Source: Streptomyces sp. NBC_00223 (GTDB lineage: Bacteria > Actinomycetota > Actinomycetes > Streptomycetales > Streptomycetaceae). From it: a DNA stretch of 64,000 bases. The position numbers and the translations under genes were made by a program. Shown one piece after another: positions 1-9,947 of the stretch (within the stretch, counting starts at the first letter, position 1; every line of letters starts with the position of its first letter). The notes below the pieces were generated by a model that was not told where the DNA came from, ran no database searches, and saw only the letters and a program-made list of their open reading frames with translations. Where the stretch lies: assembly GCF_036199905.1 (NCBI RefSeq), contig NZ_CP108109.1:1178001-1242000 (forward strand), in the 5' to 3' direction.

Positions 1-1
1 C

Positions 2-202
2 TACGACAAGCTCACCGTCCAGGCGGGCAGCACCACGCTGGCCACCTACTCCAACCTCAACCACACCACCGGCTACGTCCAGAAGTCCCTGGACCTGTCC
101 TCCTACGCCGGACAGACCGTGAACCTCAAGTTCACCGGCACCGAGGACTCCACCCTGGCGACCTCCTTCCTCATCGACGACACGGCGGTCAACGTCGGCT
201 GA
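2..202 (+). CDS. C-terminal end of a secreted protein (5' end outside window)
   Basis: An open frame enters from the left edge and ends at TGA 200-202, giving 66 residues. The fragment is rich in Thr, Ser and Asn, with alternating hydrophobic positions and the ending DDTAVNVG. This looks like the last beta strands of a jelly-roll or Ig-like accessory domain, as found at the C-terminus of many exported Streptomyces proteases and glycan-active enzymes. A strong hairpin follows the stop. The catalytic part lies outside the window, so the enzyme class cannot be stated. Confidence 0.7.
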   Translation, partial: YDKLTVQAGSTTLATYSNLNHTTGYVQKSLDLSSYAGQTVNLKFTGTEDSTLATSFLIDDTAVNVG

Positions 203-224
203 CCACCGGCTGATCGAGGAGTAC

Positions 225-258
225 GGGCCCGGGTCGGCCGCGCGGCCGGCCCGGGCCC
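225..258 (+). terminator. Hairpin after the truncated secreted-protein gene
   Basis: GGGCCCGGG at 225-233 pairs with CCCGGGCCC at 250-258, and the stem continues inward with one G-T wobble to a two-base loop. It begins 22 bases after the stop codon. There is no T-run, as is usual in high-GC actinobacteria. It probably also separates this gene from the convergent lipoprotein gene. Confidence 0.6.
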
Positions 259-298
259 ACCGCTGCCGCCCGCCTTCAGCGCGCGGGCGCGGCCGCGG

Positions 299-688
299 TC
301 ACCGGACGTCGACGGTGACCCGCCACCCGATGAGGGCATGGCACACCGGACCGTGGTGCTTCCCCGGAGGGCAGGCCCGGCGAAAGCCGCTCAGCGCGGC
401 GCTGCCGGCCCGCGCGCCGCGATACACGCCGGACGAGACCTCGGTGAGGGCCGCGCCCTTCTCGGTGACGTTCCCGCCCGGTCCGAGCGCGAGCCGCAGT
501 GTGCTGCCCACACTCAGGCACACCTCACGGGCGTCCATCCCGCCGGCCGGGGTGACCACGACGTCGCCGCAGTCGGGCTGCCCGCTGCTGGGGCCCGGGT
601 CCGGCGCGCCCACCCGGACCCCGGTCGCGGAGCCGCAGCCCGCGACCAGCAGTACGGCGGCGGCAGCACCGACCAGCCGAGCGCGCAT
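299..688 (-). CDS. Small lipoprotein of unknown function
   Basis: The product is 129 residues. The ATG at 688 follows GGAGGAACGGTC, a good ribosome-binding site, and gives a classical lipoprotein signal: basic MRAR, a hydrophobic segment and the lipobox LVAGC, with the lipidated Cys at about residue 19. The mature part carries two further Cys pairs, which probably form disulfides outside the membrane, and ends in a beta-rich GWRVTVDVR. I recognise no enzymatic motif. Longer upstream starts in this frame lack a ribosome-binding site and would bury the signal peptide. Confidence 0.75.
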   Translation of the reverse strand: MRARLVGAAAAVLLVAGCGSATGVRVGAPDPGPSSGQPDCGDVVVTPAGGMDAREVCLSVGSTLRLALGPGGNVTEKGAALTEVSSGVYRGARAGSAALSGFRRACPPGKHHGPVCHALIGWRVTVDVR

Positions 689-890
689 GACCGTTCCTCC
701 TTCGCCCGGGCCGCCCTGGGCTGACAGAACGGCCGGTCCTGAATGGGACGCCGTGGAGCCGGGTTCGGTTCCCTCGAAAGGAGGGTGGGAGAGCGCGGCG
801 GCCGGTGTCCGCGACACGCGGCTCAGCGCCCGGTGTCCCCCGCCCGCGACAGCACGGGCTCGGCACGCGGCGGCCCGCGTCCCCGACGCC

Positions 891-955
891 CGGTGACCCG
901 TCCCCCCTCCGGGCACGGCTCAGCTCTCGGTGACCCGTCCCCCTCCGGGCACAGC

Positions 956-970
<15 letters not shown>
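891..970. repeat. Two and a half copies of a 36-37 bp direct repeat at the 3' end of the ABC-F gene
   Basis: CGGTGACCCGTCCCC begins at 891 and again at 928, each time followed by CTCCGGGCAC and a GCTCAG element. A third, partial copy starts at 964 inside the last codons of the ABC-F gene. The spacer therefore looks like a slipped duplication of the gene's own 3' end. Confidence 0.7.
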
Positions 971-2596
<1,626 letters not shown>

Positions 2597-2774
2597 CAGG
2601 GCCCGGATTCTATCGGCTGCGCGGCGGGACCTCGGCGGGGGCTGCGCGGGGGGGCGGGGGCAGGTCCGGCGGGAGCTCGGCGGGGCGGAGGCCGGGCGTC
2701 CGGATCGGCGCGCGGGCGCGATACGAAAAACCGGTTGCGCGGCGGCGCTCCGGTTGCCTTCTTACGCCGCCTTA

Positions 2775-2807
2775 ACCTACGGTTGCGTAACTTACGATAG
2801 CGTAGGT
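2775..2807. promoter_or_regulatory. 33-bp near-perfect palindrome upstream of the desaturase gene
   Basis: ACCTACG (2775-2781) and CGTAGGT (2801-2807) are inverted about base 2791, and inside them CGTAA-c-TTACG (2786-2796) shares the same centre. Thirteen of sixteen base pairs match. It lies 27 bases before the GTG start at 2834 and overlaps an AT-richer promoter-like stretch (TTACGAT). The size and symmetry suit a TetR- or GntR-type dimer pair. The regulator is not identified. Confidence 0.65.
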
Positions 2808-2833
2808 ACACCGTCCCCGCCCCAGGAGCCCTC

Positions 2834-3799
2834 GTGACCCTTACCTCGCCCCATCGAGCCGGACCGGACGTCTGGAGCGACGCGACACTGCTCTATGCGC
2901 TGGAAGAGGTGGTGGAGCGTGAGCTCAATCGGCACCTCGGGGTGGCCAAGGAATGGATGCCGCACGAGTACGTGCCGTGGAGCGACGGCCGTGACTTCGA
3001 CGGGGTGATGGGCGGCGAGGCCTGGGCACCTGAGCAGTCCAAGGTCTCCGACGTCGGCCGGATCGCCCTGGTGGTGAATCTGCTCACCGAGGACAACCTG
3101 CCGAGCTATCACCACGAAATAGCCACTCTCTTCGGACGCGACGGCGCATGGGGCACCTGGGTGCACCGCTGGACCGCGGAGGAGGGCCGGCACGCGATCG
3201 TGATGCGCGACTATCTGCTGACCAGCCGCGCGGTCGACCCGGTCGAGCTGGAGCGTTTCCGGATGCAGCACATGTCGGAGGGGTTCGAGCACGACCACCG
3301 GCACAGCATGCTGCACTCGGTGGCGTACGTCGCCTTCCAGGAGCTGGCAACCCGTGTCTCGCACCGCAACACCGGCCGCGAGTCGGGCGACCCGGTGTGC
3401 GACCGGATGCTGGCCAGGATCGCCACGGACGAGAACCTGCACATGGTCTTCTACCGGAATCTGCTGGCGGCCTCGCTCCAGCTGGCCCCGGACCTGGCGA
3501 TGCGGGCGATCCGTGACGTGGTGGTGGACTTCCGGATGCCGGGCCACGGAATGCCCGGTTTCGAGCGGTCCGCGGCCCGGATGGCGATCGGCGGGATCTA
3601 CAACCTGCGGATCCACCACGACGACGTCCTGCTGCCGGTGCTGCGGCATCTCAAGGTGCTTGAGGTCTCCGGGCTCGGGCCCGAGGGGATTCAGGCGCAG
3701 GAGGAACTGGGCCTGTTCATGGGCGGGTTGAACGACCAGGCGACGAAGTTCGACGAGCGCAGGGCCGCGCTGCTGGCTCGGCGGGCCGCCCGCGGCTGA
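2834..3799 (+). CDS. Acyl-ACP desaturase (ferritin-like di-iron)
   Basis: The 321-residue soluble protein belongs to the fatty acid desaturase type 2 family, which inserts a double bond into acyl-ACP using a carboxylate-bridged di-iron centre. The expected ligands are visible: Glu86 in LLTEDN, Glu117 and His120 in EEGRH, Glu170 in FQELA, and Glu200 and His203 in DENLH. The length matches bacterial DesA1/DesA2-type enzymes. The GTG start at 2834 follows AGGAGCCCTC. The gene is monocistronic, with a palindromic operator upstream and a strong terminator downstream, so membrane unsaturation is probably controlled at this promoter. Substrate chain length and double-bond position cannot be read from sequence. 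Confidence 0.9.
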   Translation: MTLTSPHRAGPDVWSDATLLYALEEVVERELNRHLGVAKEWMPHEYVPWSDGRDFDGVMGGEAWAPEQSKVSDVGRIALVVNLLTEDNLPSYHHEIATLFGRDGAWGTWVHRWTAEEGRHAIVMRDYLLTSRAVDPVELERFRMQHMSEGFEHDHRHSMLHSVAYVAFQELATRVSHRNTGRESGDPVCDRMLARIATDENLHMVFYRNLLAASLQLAPDLAMRAIRDVVVDFRMPGHGMPGFERSAARMAIGGIYNLRIHHDDVLLPVLRHLKVLEVSGLGPEGIQAQEELGLFMGGLNDQATKFDERRAALLARRAARG

Positions 3800-3821
3800 G
3801 CCGCGGGCGACGACGAGGACG

Positions 3822-3848
3822 AAGGGGGCCGTCACCGACGGCCCCCTT
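3822..3848 (+). terminator. Rho-independent-like terminator of the desaturase gene
   Basis: A perfect 11-bp stem (AAGGGGGCCGT, 3822-3832, with ACGGCCCCCTT, 3838-3848) closes a five-base loop and ends in TTCT. It starts 22 bases after the stop codon. Confidence 0.8.
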
Positions 3849-3861
3849 CTCCGTATCCGGA

Positions 3862-3883
3862 AATCATGCATGCACGCTTGATT
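3862..3883. promoter_or_regulatory. 22-bp palindromic operator upstream of the acyl-CoA carboxylase operon
   Basis: AATCA (3862-3866) and TGATT (3879-3883) flank an inner GCATGCACGC. Nine of eleven base pairs are complementary. The site is about 230 bases upstream of the first operon gene, in the only AT-rich patch of the 3849-4112 spacer. TetR-family regulators of acyl-CoA genes commonly bind such GCATGC-centred palindromes, and the operon ends with a TetR gene, so autoregulation is the simplest reading. Confidence 0.55.
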
Positions 3884-4112
3884 GTTTCTTGGCCCACTGG
3901 CACGCTCGTCAGCACCGCTCATGACACGGCGTCGTTCAGGGGGTGGCCATGGCCGATCCGCACGGGCCTTTTCCACAAGCCTCGGCGGCGCCCGGTGCCC
4001 CGCCGGGCACCGGCCGGGCACGGTCCGGGCGTACGTCTGACGGCCGTGCGTCCGGCGCGGACCGTGCACCTGGCCGCCTTTCCCCCGGCTCCCCCGCCCC
4101 CGGTGGTGCCGC

Positions 4113-5702
4113 GTGAGCGCCCTCGGCGTCCGCGGCCCGGAATTCGCCGAGCGCCGCGCGATCATGCTGGAGCGGCTGGCCGAGGTCGCGGCCGCGCACG
4201 CCGACGCGCTGGCGGGCGGCGGCCCCGCGTACCAGGAGCGGCACCGCGGCCGCGGCAAGCTGCTCGCCCGGGAGCGGATCGAGCTGCTGCTCGACCCCGA
4301 CACACCCTTTCTTGAGCTGTCGCCGCTGGCGGGCTGGGGCAGCGACTACACCACCGGAGCGTCGATCGTCACCGGGATCGGGGTGATCGAGGGCGTGGAG
4401 TGCGTGGTGACGGCGAACGATCCGACCGTACGCGGCGGCGCCAGCAATCCGTGGACGCTCAAGAAGGCCCTGCGGGCCAATGAGATCGCCTTCGCCAACC
4501 GGCTGCCCCTGGTGAGCCTGGTCGAGTCCGGCGGCGCCGATCTGCCCAGCCAGAAGGAGATCTTCATACCGGGCGGCGCCCTCTTCCGCGATCTGACCCG
4601 GCTGTCGGCGGCCGGCATCCCCACCGTGGCCGTGGTGCTCGGCAACTCGACGGCCGGCGGCGCGTACGTCCCCGGAATGTCGGATCACGTGATCATGGTC
4701 AAGGAGCGTTCCAAGGTCTTCCTCGGCGGCCCACCGCTGGTCAAGATGGCCACCGGCGAGGAGAGCGACGACGAGTCGCTGGGCGGCGCCGACATGCACG
4801 CCCGTGTCTCGGGCCTGGCCGACCACTTCGCGGTGGACGAGCCGGACGCGCTGCGGACCGCCCGGCGGATCGTCGCGCGCCTCAACTGGCGCAAACTCGG
4901 CCCCGAGCCCCGCCCCGACCCGCGCCCGCCGCTGTTCGACGAGGAGGATCTGCTCGGTATCGTGCCGGGCGATCTGCGCACCCCGTTCGACCCGCGCGAG
5001 GTCGTCGTCAGAATCGTCGACGGCTCGGCCTTCGACGAGTTCAAGCCGCTGTACGGGGCCGGTCTTGCCACCGGCTGGGCCGAGATCCACGGCTATCCGG
5101 TCGGCGTCCTGGCCAACACCCGCGGTGTGCTGTTCAGCGCGGAGGCGCAGAAGGCCGCGCAGTTCATCCAGCTCGCCAACCAGCGCGACATCCCGCTGCT
5201 CTTCCTGCACAACACCACCGGCTACATGGTGGGCCGGGAGTACGAGCAGGGCGGCATCGTCAAGCACGGCGCCATGATGATCAACGCCGTCTCCAACTCC
5301 CTGGTCCCGCACATCTCGGTGCTGATGGGCGCGAGTTACGGCGCCGGGCACTACGGCATGTGCGGCCGCGCATACGATCCGCGCTTCCTGTTCTCCTGGC
5401 CGAGCGCCAAGTCCGCGGTGATGGGCCCGGCGCAGCTCGCGGGTGTGCTGTCGCTGGTGGCCCGGCAGTCGGCGGCGGCCAGGGGCCGGCCGTACGACGA
5501 GGCGGCCGACGCGGCGCTGCGGGCGATGGTGGAGGAGCAGATCGAGGCCGAGTCACTGCCGATGTTCCTGTCCGGGCGGCTCTACGACGACGGGGTGATC
5601 GACCCGCGCGACACCCGTACGGTCCTCGGCCTGTGTCTGTCGGCCGTGCACGGCGCCCCCGTGGAGGGCGCGAGGGGCGGCTTCGGCGTCTTCCGGATGT
5701 GA
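4113..5702 (+). CDS. Acyl-CoA carboxylase beta subunit (carboxyltransferase)
   Basis: The 529-residue carboxyltransferase transfers carboxylate from carboxybiotin to an acyl-CoA. Both crotonase-like halves are present, with oxyanion-hole glycines in GGASNPW (N-terminal half), NSTAGGAYVPGMSD (about 178-191) and the C-terminal GASYGAGHYGMCGRAYDP. The overall pattern, including LVESGGADLPSQ and VFLGGPPLVKMATGE, resembles 3-methylcrotonyl-CoA or geranyl-CoA carboxylases more than acetyl/propionyl-CoA carboxylases. The GTG start at 4113 is the first of a five-gene operon, and the alpha subunit follows after 11 bases. A leucine or isovalerate pathway is likely but unproven, because no HMG-CoA lyase gene is adjacent. 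Confidence 0.9.
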   Translation: MSALGVRGPEFAERRAIMLERLAEVAAAHADALAGGGPAYQERHRGRGKLLARERIELLLDPDTPFLELSPLAGWGSDYTTGASIVTGIGVIEGVECVVTANDPTVRGGASNPWTLKKALRANEIAFANRLPLVSLVESGGADLPSQKEIFIPGGALFRDLTRLSAAGIPTVAVVLGNSTAGGAYVPGMSDHVIMVKERSKVFLGGPPLVKMATGEESDDESLGGADMHARVSGLADHFAVDEPDALRTARRIVARLNWRKLGPEPRPDPRPPLFDEEDLLGIVPGDLRTPFDPREVVVRIVDGSAFDEFKPLYGAGLATGWAEIHGYPVGVLANTRGVLFSAEAQKAAQFIQLANQRDIPLLFLHNTTGYMVGREYEQGGIVKHGAMMINAVSNSLVPHISVLMGASYGAGHYGMCGRAYDPRFLFSWPSAKSAVMGPAQLAGVLSLVARQSAAARGRPYDEAADAALRAMVEEQIEAESLPMFLSGRLYDDGVIDPRDTRTVLGLCLSAVHGAPVEGARGGFGVFRM

Positions 5703-5713
5703 GGTTTCCGCTG

Positions 5714-7852
5714 ATGAGCACTTCACCGACGACCGGCCCCGGCCCGACCATGCCCGGCGCCATCAGGCCCGGCGCCATCGGGTCCGGCGCTCCCGGGTCC
5801 GGCGCCATCGGGTCCGTGCTGGTGGCCAACCGGGGTGAGATCGCCCGCCGGGTCTTCCGCACCTGCCGGGAGCTGGGCATCGCCACGGTGGCCGTGCACG
5901 CGGACGCCGACGCGGGGGCCGCGCACGTACGGGAGGCCGACACGGCGGTACGGCTGCCGGGTGACACGCCCGCCGATACGTATCTGCGGGCCGATCTGCT
6001 GGTGGCGGCGGCGCTCGCGGCGGGCGCGGACGCGGTGCACCCGGGGTACGGATTCCTGTCGGAGAACGCCGACTTCGCGCGTGCGGTGCGGGTGGCGGGG
6101 CTGGTGTGGATCGGTCCGCCGCCCGAGGCGGTGGCCGCGATGGGCTCCAAGACCCGGGCCAAGGAGCTAATGGCGGCGGCCGGGGTGCCGCTGCTCGCCG
6201 CGCTCGATCCGGCGGCGGTCACGGCGGCCGATCTGCCGGTGCTGGTGAAGGCCGCGGCGGGCGGCGGCGGACGCGGTATGCGGGTGGTGCGCGAACTGGA
6301 CCGGCTGCCCGCGGAGTTGACGGCGGCCGCGGCGGAGGCGGCCGCGGCCTTCGGCGACGGTGAGGTCTTCGTGGAGCCGTACGCCGAGCGGGCCCGGCAT
6401 GTCGAGGTGCAGGTGCTCGCCGACACGCACGGGACGGTGTGGACGCTGGGCGAGCGGGACTGCTCGTTGCAGCGCCGCCATCAGAAGGTGATCGAGGAGA
6501 CCCCGGCGCCCGGTCTGGCCGAGGACGTACGCCGGGCGCTGCACGACGCGGCGGCCCGCGCGGCGCGGGCGATCGGCTACACGGGCGCGGGCACGGTGGA
6601 GTTCCTGGTCGGCGCGGACGGGCGGCCGTACTTCCTGGAGATGAACACCCGTCTGCAGGTGGAGCATCCGGTCACCGAGTGCGTCACCGGCCTGGACCTG
6701 GTCGCCTGGCAGATACGTGTCGCCGAGGGCGCGGCCCTGCCTCCCCAGCCGCCGCCGGTACGCGGTCACGCGGTCGAGGCCCGGCTGTACGCGGAGGACC
6801 CGGCACGCGGCTGGCGGCCGCAGGCGGGGCCGCTGCACCTGCTGGACGTCCCGGGCGTGGACACGGAGTTCGCGGTGCTGCCGGGGCGCGAGGCGGGGCT
6901 GCGGCTGGACGCGGGCCTGACCGGCGGCGAGACGGTCGGGGTGCGCTACGACCCGATGCTGGCCAAGGTGATCGCCTGGGCGCCGACCCGCGCGCAGGCC
7001 GTACGGCGGCTCGCGCACGCTCTGGAACGGGCCCGGCTGCACGGTCCGGTCACCAATCGCGACCTGCTGGTACGGGCGCTGCGGCACCCGGAGTTCACGG
7101 CCGGGCGGGTGGACACCGGCTTCCTGGAACGGCACTTGGCCGCGCTGACCGCCGACCCGGACGACGCCGCCGGGCGGGCGGAGGCGCTGGCGGCCCTCGC
7201 GGCGGCGCTGGCGGACGCGGCCCGGCGGGTGGCGTCGGGCGCGGGCCCGGTGCCGGTACGGCTCGGGGGCTGGCGAAACGTTCCGTCGCAGCCGCAGGTG
7301 AAACGTTTCCGGGCCGAGCCCGGCGGCCGCGAGCACGAGGTCCGCTACCGGCTCGGGCGCGAGGGGCTGACGGCGGAGGGGCACGAGAGCTACCCGGACG
7401 TACGGCTGGTGTCGGCCTCGGGTGAGCGGGTGGTGCTCGATGTCGGGGGCGTACGGCAGGGGTTCGACGTCGCCGTCCATGCCGCTCCCCCGGTCCGGTC
7501 CGGCGGTCCCGCCGGCTCCGGCTACTCCGGCTACTCCGAACGGGTGTTCGTGGATTCACCCATCGTGTCAATCGCGCTGACCGTGCTGCAACGTTTCCCC
7601 GAGCCCGGCGATCAGTCCGCTCCCGGCTCCCTGCGTGCGCCGATGCCGGGCACCGTCATTCGAAACGGTGAATTCTCACCCGGCGACCGGGTCGAGGCCG
7701 GCCAGCCCCTGCTCTGGCTCGAAGCGATGAAGATGGAACACGTGATCGTCTCGCCCGTCACCGGGACGCTCACCGAACTCACCGCCGAACCCGGCCGCCA
7801 GGTCGAGGTCGGCACCGTACTCGCTGTCGTCAAGGAGGAGTCAGGGCCATGA
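5714..7852 (+). CDS. Acyl-CoA carboxylase alpha subunit (biotin carboxylase + BCCP)
   Basis: The 712-residue protein carboxylates its own biotin using ATP and bicarbonate. A biotin carboxylase domain begins at SVLVANRGEIA (about 34-44), with the ATP-grasp glycine loop KAAAGGGGRGM and the LQVEHPVTE motif. A middle domain follows, and the C-terminal biotinyl domain carries EAMKMEH with the biotin-accepting Lys at about 672. The first 33 residues are an unusual Gly/Ala/Ser/Pro/Ile repeat (GAIRPGAIGSGAPGSGAIGS) coded by a short DNA repeat. An alternative ATG at 5750 would remove part of it. The last bases overlap the acyl-CoA dehydrogenase start as ATGA, indicating coupled translation. Confidence 0.92.
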   Translation: MSTSPTTGPGPTMPGAIRPGAIGSGAPGSGAIGSVLVANRGEIARRVFRTCRELGIATVAVHADADAGAAHVREADTAVRLPGDTPADTYLRADLLVAAALAAGADAVHPGYGFLSENADFARAVRVAGLVWIGPPPEAVAAMGSKTRAKELMAAAGVPLLAALDPAAVTAADLPVLVKAAAGGGGRGMRVVRELDRLPAELTAAAAEAAAAFGDGEVFVEPYAERARHVEVQVLADTHGTVWTLGERDCSLQRRHQKVIEETPAPGLAEDVRRALHDAAARAARAIGYTGAGTVEFLVGADGRPYFLEMNTRLQVEHPVTECVTGLDLVAWQIRVAEGAALPPQPPPVRGHAVEARLYAEDPARGWRPQAGPLHLLDVPGVDTEFAVLPGREAGLRLDAGLTGGETVGVRYDPMLAKVIAWAPTRAQAVRRLAHALERARLHGPVTNRDLLVRALRHPEFTAGRVDTGFLERHLAALTADPDDAAGRAEALAALAAALADAARRVASGAGPVPVRLGGWRNVPSQPQVKRFRAEPGGREHEVRYRLGREGLTAEGHESYPDVRLVSASGERVVLDVGGVRQGFDVAVHAAPPVRSGGPAGSGYSGYSERVFVDSPIVSIALTVLQRFPEPGDQSAPGSLRAPMPGTVIRNGEFSPGDRVEAGQPLLWLEAMKMEHVIVSPVTGTLTELTAEPGRQVEVGTVLAVVKEESGP

Positions 7853-9039
7853 CCACCACACAGGGGACCTTCGACAGCGCGCTGCTGGAAAGCGACGAGC
7901 GGCGCGCCCTGCGCGAGGCCGTCGGCGACCTCGCCCGCCGCTACGGGCGCGCGTACTTCACCTCGGCGGTCCGCGAGGGCCGGCCGACCGACGAACTCTG
8001 GCAGGAGGCAGGACGGCTCGGCTACCTCGGGGTGAACCTCCCGGAGGAGTACGGCGGCGGGGGCGGCGGCCTGGTCGAACTCTCCCTGGTGCTGGAGGAG
8101 TTGGGCGCCGCGGGCTGCCCGCTGCTGCTGATGGTCGTCTCCCCCGCCATCTGCGGCACCGTGCTCGCCCGCTTCGGCACCGAGCCGCAGAAGCGGCGCT
8201 GGCTGCCGGGCCTGGCGGACGGCTCGCTGCGGATGGCGTTCGGCATCACCGAGCCCGACGCGGGCTCCAACTCGCACCGGATCACCACCACCGCCCGCCG
8301 CGACCCGGACACCGGCGGCTGGCTGCTGACCGGCCGCAAGGTCTTCGTCTCCGGCGTCGACATCGCCGACGCCACCCTGATCGTGGGCCGCACCGAGGAC
8401 GCCCGCACCGGCCGGCTCAAACCCTGTCTGTTCGTCGTGGAGCGCGAGACGCCGGGCTTCGACTTCCGGCGGATCGAGATGGAACTGTCCGCGCCGGAAA
8501 AGCAGTTCCAGCTCTTCCTGGACGACGTGGCACTGCCCGCCGACGCGCTGGTCGGCGACGAGGACGCGGGGCTGACACAGCTGTTCGCCGGGCTCAACCC
8601 CGAGCGGATCATGACCGCCGCCTTCTCCCTCGGCATGGGCCGCTACGCCCTGGAGCGGGCCGTGGACTACGCCCGCACCCGCCAGGTGTGGAAGTCCCCG
8701 ATCGGCGCCCACCAGGCCATCGCCCACCCGCTGGCCCAGGCCCATATCGAACTGGAACTGGCCCGGCTGATGATGCGGAAGGCCGCCTACCTCTACGACG
8801 CGGGGGACGACATGGGGGCCGGGGAGGCCGCGAACATGGCCAAGTACGCCGCGGCGGAGGCCTGCGCCAAAGCCGTCGACCAGGCCGTGCAGACCCTCGG
8901 CGGCAACGGACTGACCACCGAGTACGGGCTCGCGTCGCTGCTCACGGCGTCGCGGGTGGGGCGAATAGCCCCGGTCAGCCGCGAGATGATCCTCAACTTC
9001 GTCTCGCACTACACGCTGGGGCTGCCCAAGTCGTACTGA
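7849..9039 (+). CDS. Acyl-CoA dehydrogenase
   Basis: The 396-residue FAD enzyme introduces the alpha,beta double bond into an acyl-CoA. Visible family signatures are AFGITEPDAGSNSHRI (FAD/substrate loop), the C-terminal QTLGGNGLTTEYGL and a mostly helical C-terminal domain with KSPIGAHQAIAHPLA. In the chain of reactions it would act before the carboxylase, as isovaleryl- or citronellyl-CoA dehydrogenase does. It overlaps the alpha subunit gene by four bases and is followed after 161 bases by the hydratase. The catalytic Glu was not assigned with certainty. Confidence 0.88.
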   Translation: MTTTQGTFDSALLESDERRALREAVGDLARRYGRAYFTSAVREGRPTDELWQEAGRLGYLGVNLPEEYGGGGGGLVELSLVLEELGAAGCPLLLMVVSPAICGTVLARFGTEPQKRRWLPGLADGSLRMAFGITEPDAGSNSHRITTTARRDPDTGGWLLTGRKVFVSGVDIADATLIVGRTEDARTGRLKPCLFVVERETPGFDFRRIEMELSAPEKQFQLFLDDVALPADALVGDEDAGLTQLFAGLNPERIMTAAFSLGMGRYALERAVDYARTRQVWKSPIGAHQAIAHPLAQAHIELELARLMMRKAAYLYDAGDDMGAGEAANMAKYAAAEACAKAVDQAVQTLGGNGLTTEYGLASLLTASRVGRIAPVSREMILNFVSHYTLGLPKSY

Positions 9040-9200
9040 GCGCCCGTCCGGACCGGCCGCCCACGGAACCCGGCGCGCCCCGGCCGTACGGAAGTCCCGT
9101 ACCCCGAAGGCCCCTTTGCCCTGGCCTGCTTGCCCCCGCCGACCCCGTAGTCCCGCCACTTCCGCATCTCCGCGCGCCGACCGCGGAAAGGAGCCCGCGC

Positions 9201-9947
9201 ATGACGACCGCACCCCTGGTGCGCCGCGAGCACGACCGAGGCGTCACCGTCCTCACGCTCGACTCCCCGGAGCACCGCAACGCCCTGTCCGCCCGCCTGG
9301 TCGAGGAACTGACCCTGGCCCTGGAGGACGCGCGCGCCGACCCCGCCGCCCGGGCGGTGCTGCTCACCCACACCGGTGACACGTTCAGTGCCGGGGCCGA
9401 TCTGCGGGAGGCGGGCGCGGGCACGGCCGAGGGACCGCGCCGGCTGGTGGCGCTGCTGCGGGCGACGGCCGACTCGCCCAAGCCGGTCGTCGCCCTGGTC
9501 CGGGGGCACGCGCGGGCCGGCGGTCTCGGGCTGGTGGCCGCCTGCGACATCGCCGTGGCGGGCCCCGCGGCCACCTTCGCCTTCACCGAGGCCAGGATCG
9601 GGCTCGCCCCCGCGGTGATCTCACTGCCGGTGCTGGCCCGGGTGGATCCGCGGGCGGTCTCCCGGTACTTCCTGACCGGCGAGACGTTCGGCCCCGAGGA
9701 GGCGGTAAGGATCGGCCTGGTCACCGCGCCGCTGGACGCGCTGGAGTCGATACTCGACGGTCTGCGGGCGGCCTCGCCGCAGGGCCTCGCCGAGTCCAAG
9801 GCGCTCACCGCCGGATGCCTGCGCACCGCGCTGGCCACGCGTGGCGAGGAACTGTCCACGACCGCCGCGCGGCTGTTCGCCTCCGCCGAGGCGGCCGAGG
9901 GCATCCGGGCCTTCCTGGAGAGAAGGGCCCCGTCGTGGACGTCGTGA
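9201..9947 (+). CDS. Enoyl-CoA hydratase/isomerase family protein
   Basis: This is a 248-residue crotonase-fold protein with the oxyanion-hole segments DTFSAGADLREAG (about 57-69) and GHARAGGLGLVAACDIAVAG (about 103-122). ATG 9201 follows AAAGGAGCCCGCGC, an excellent ribosome-binding site. In the operon it would hydrate the carboxylated enoyl-CoA, as methylglutaconyl-CoA hydratases do. The Glu normally found after the second loop is not obvious, since the EARIGLAP segment supplies only one acidic residue, so isomerase or other crotonase activity remains possible. Its 3' end overlaps the TetR gene by 13 bases. Confidence 0.85.
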   Translation: MTTAPLVRREHDRGVTVLTLDSPEHRNALSARLVEELTLALEDARADPAARAVLLTHTGDTFSAGADLREAGAGTAEGPRRLVALLRATADSPKPVVALVRGHARAGGLGLVAACDIAVAGPAATFAFTEARIGLAPAVISLPVLARVDPRAVSRYFLTGETFGPEEAVRIGLVTAPLDALESILDGLRAASPQGLAESKALTAGCLRTALATRGEELSTTAARLFASAEAAEGIRAFLERRAPSWTS

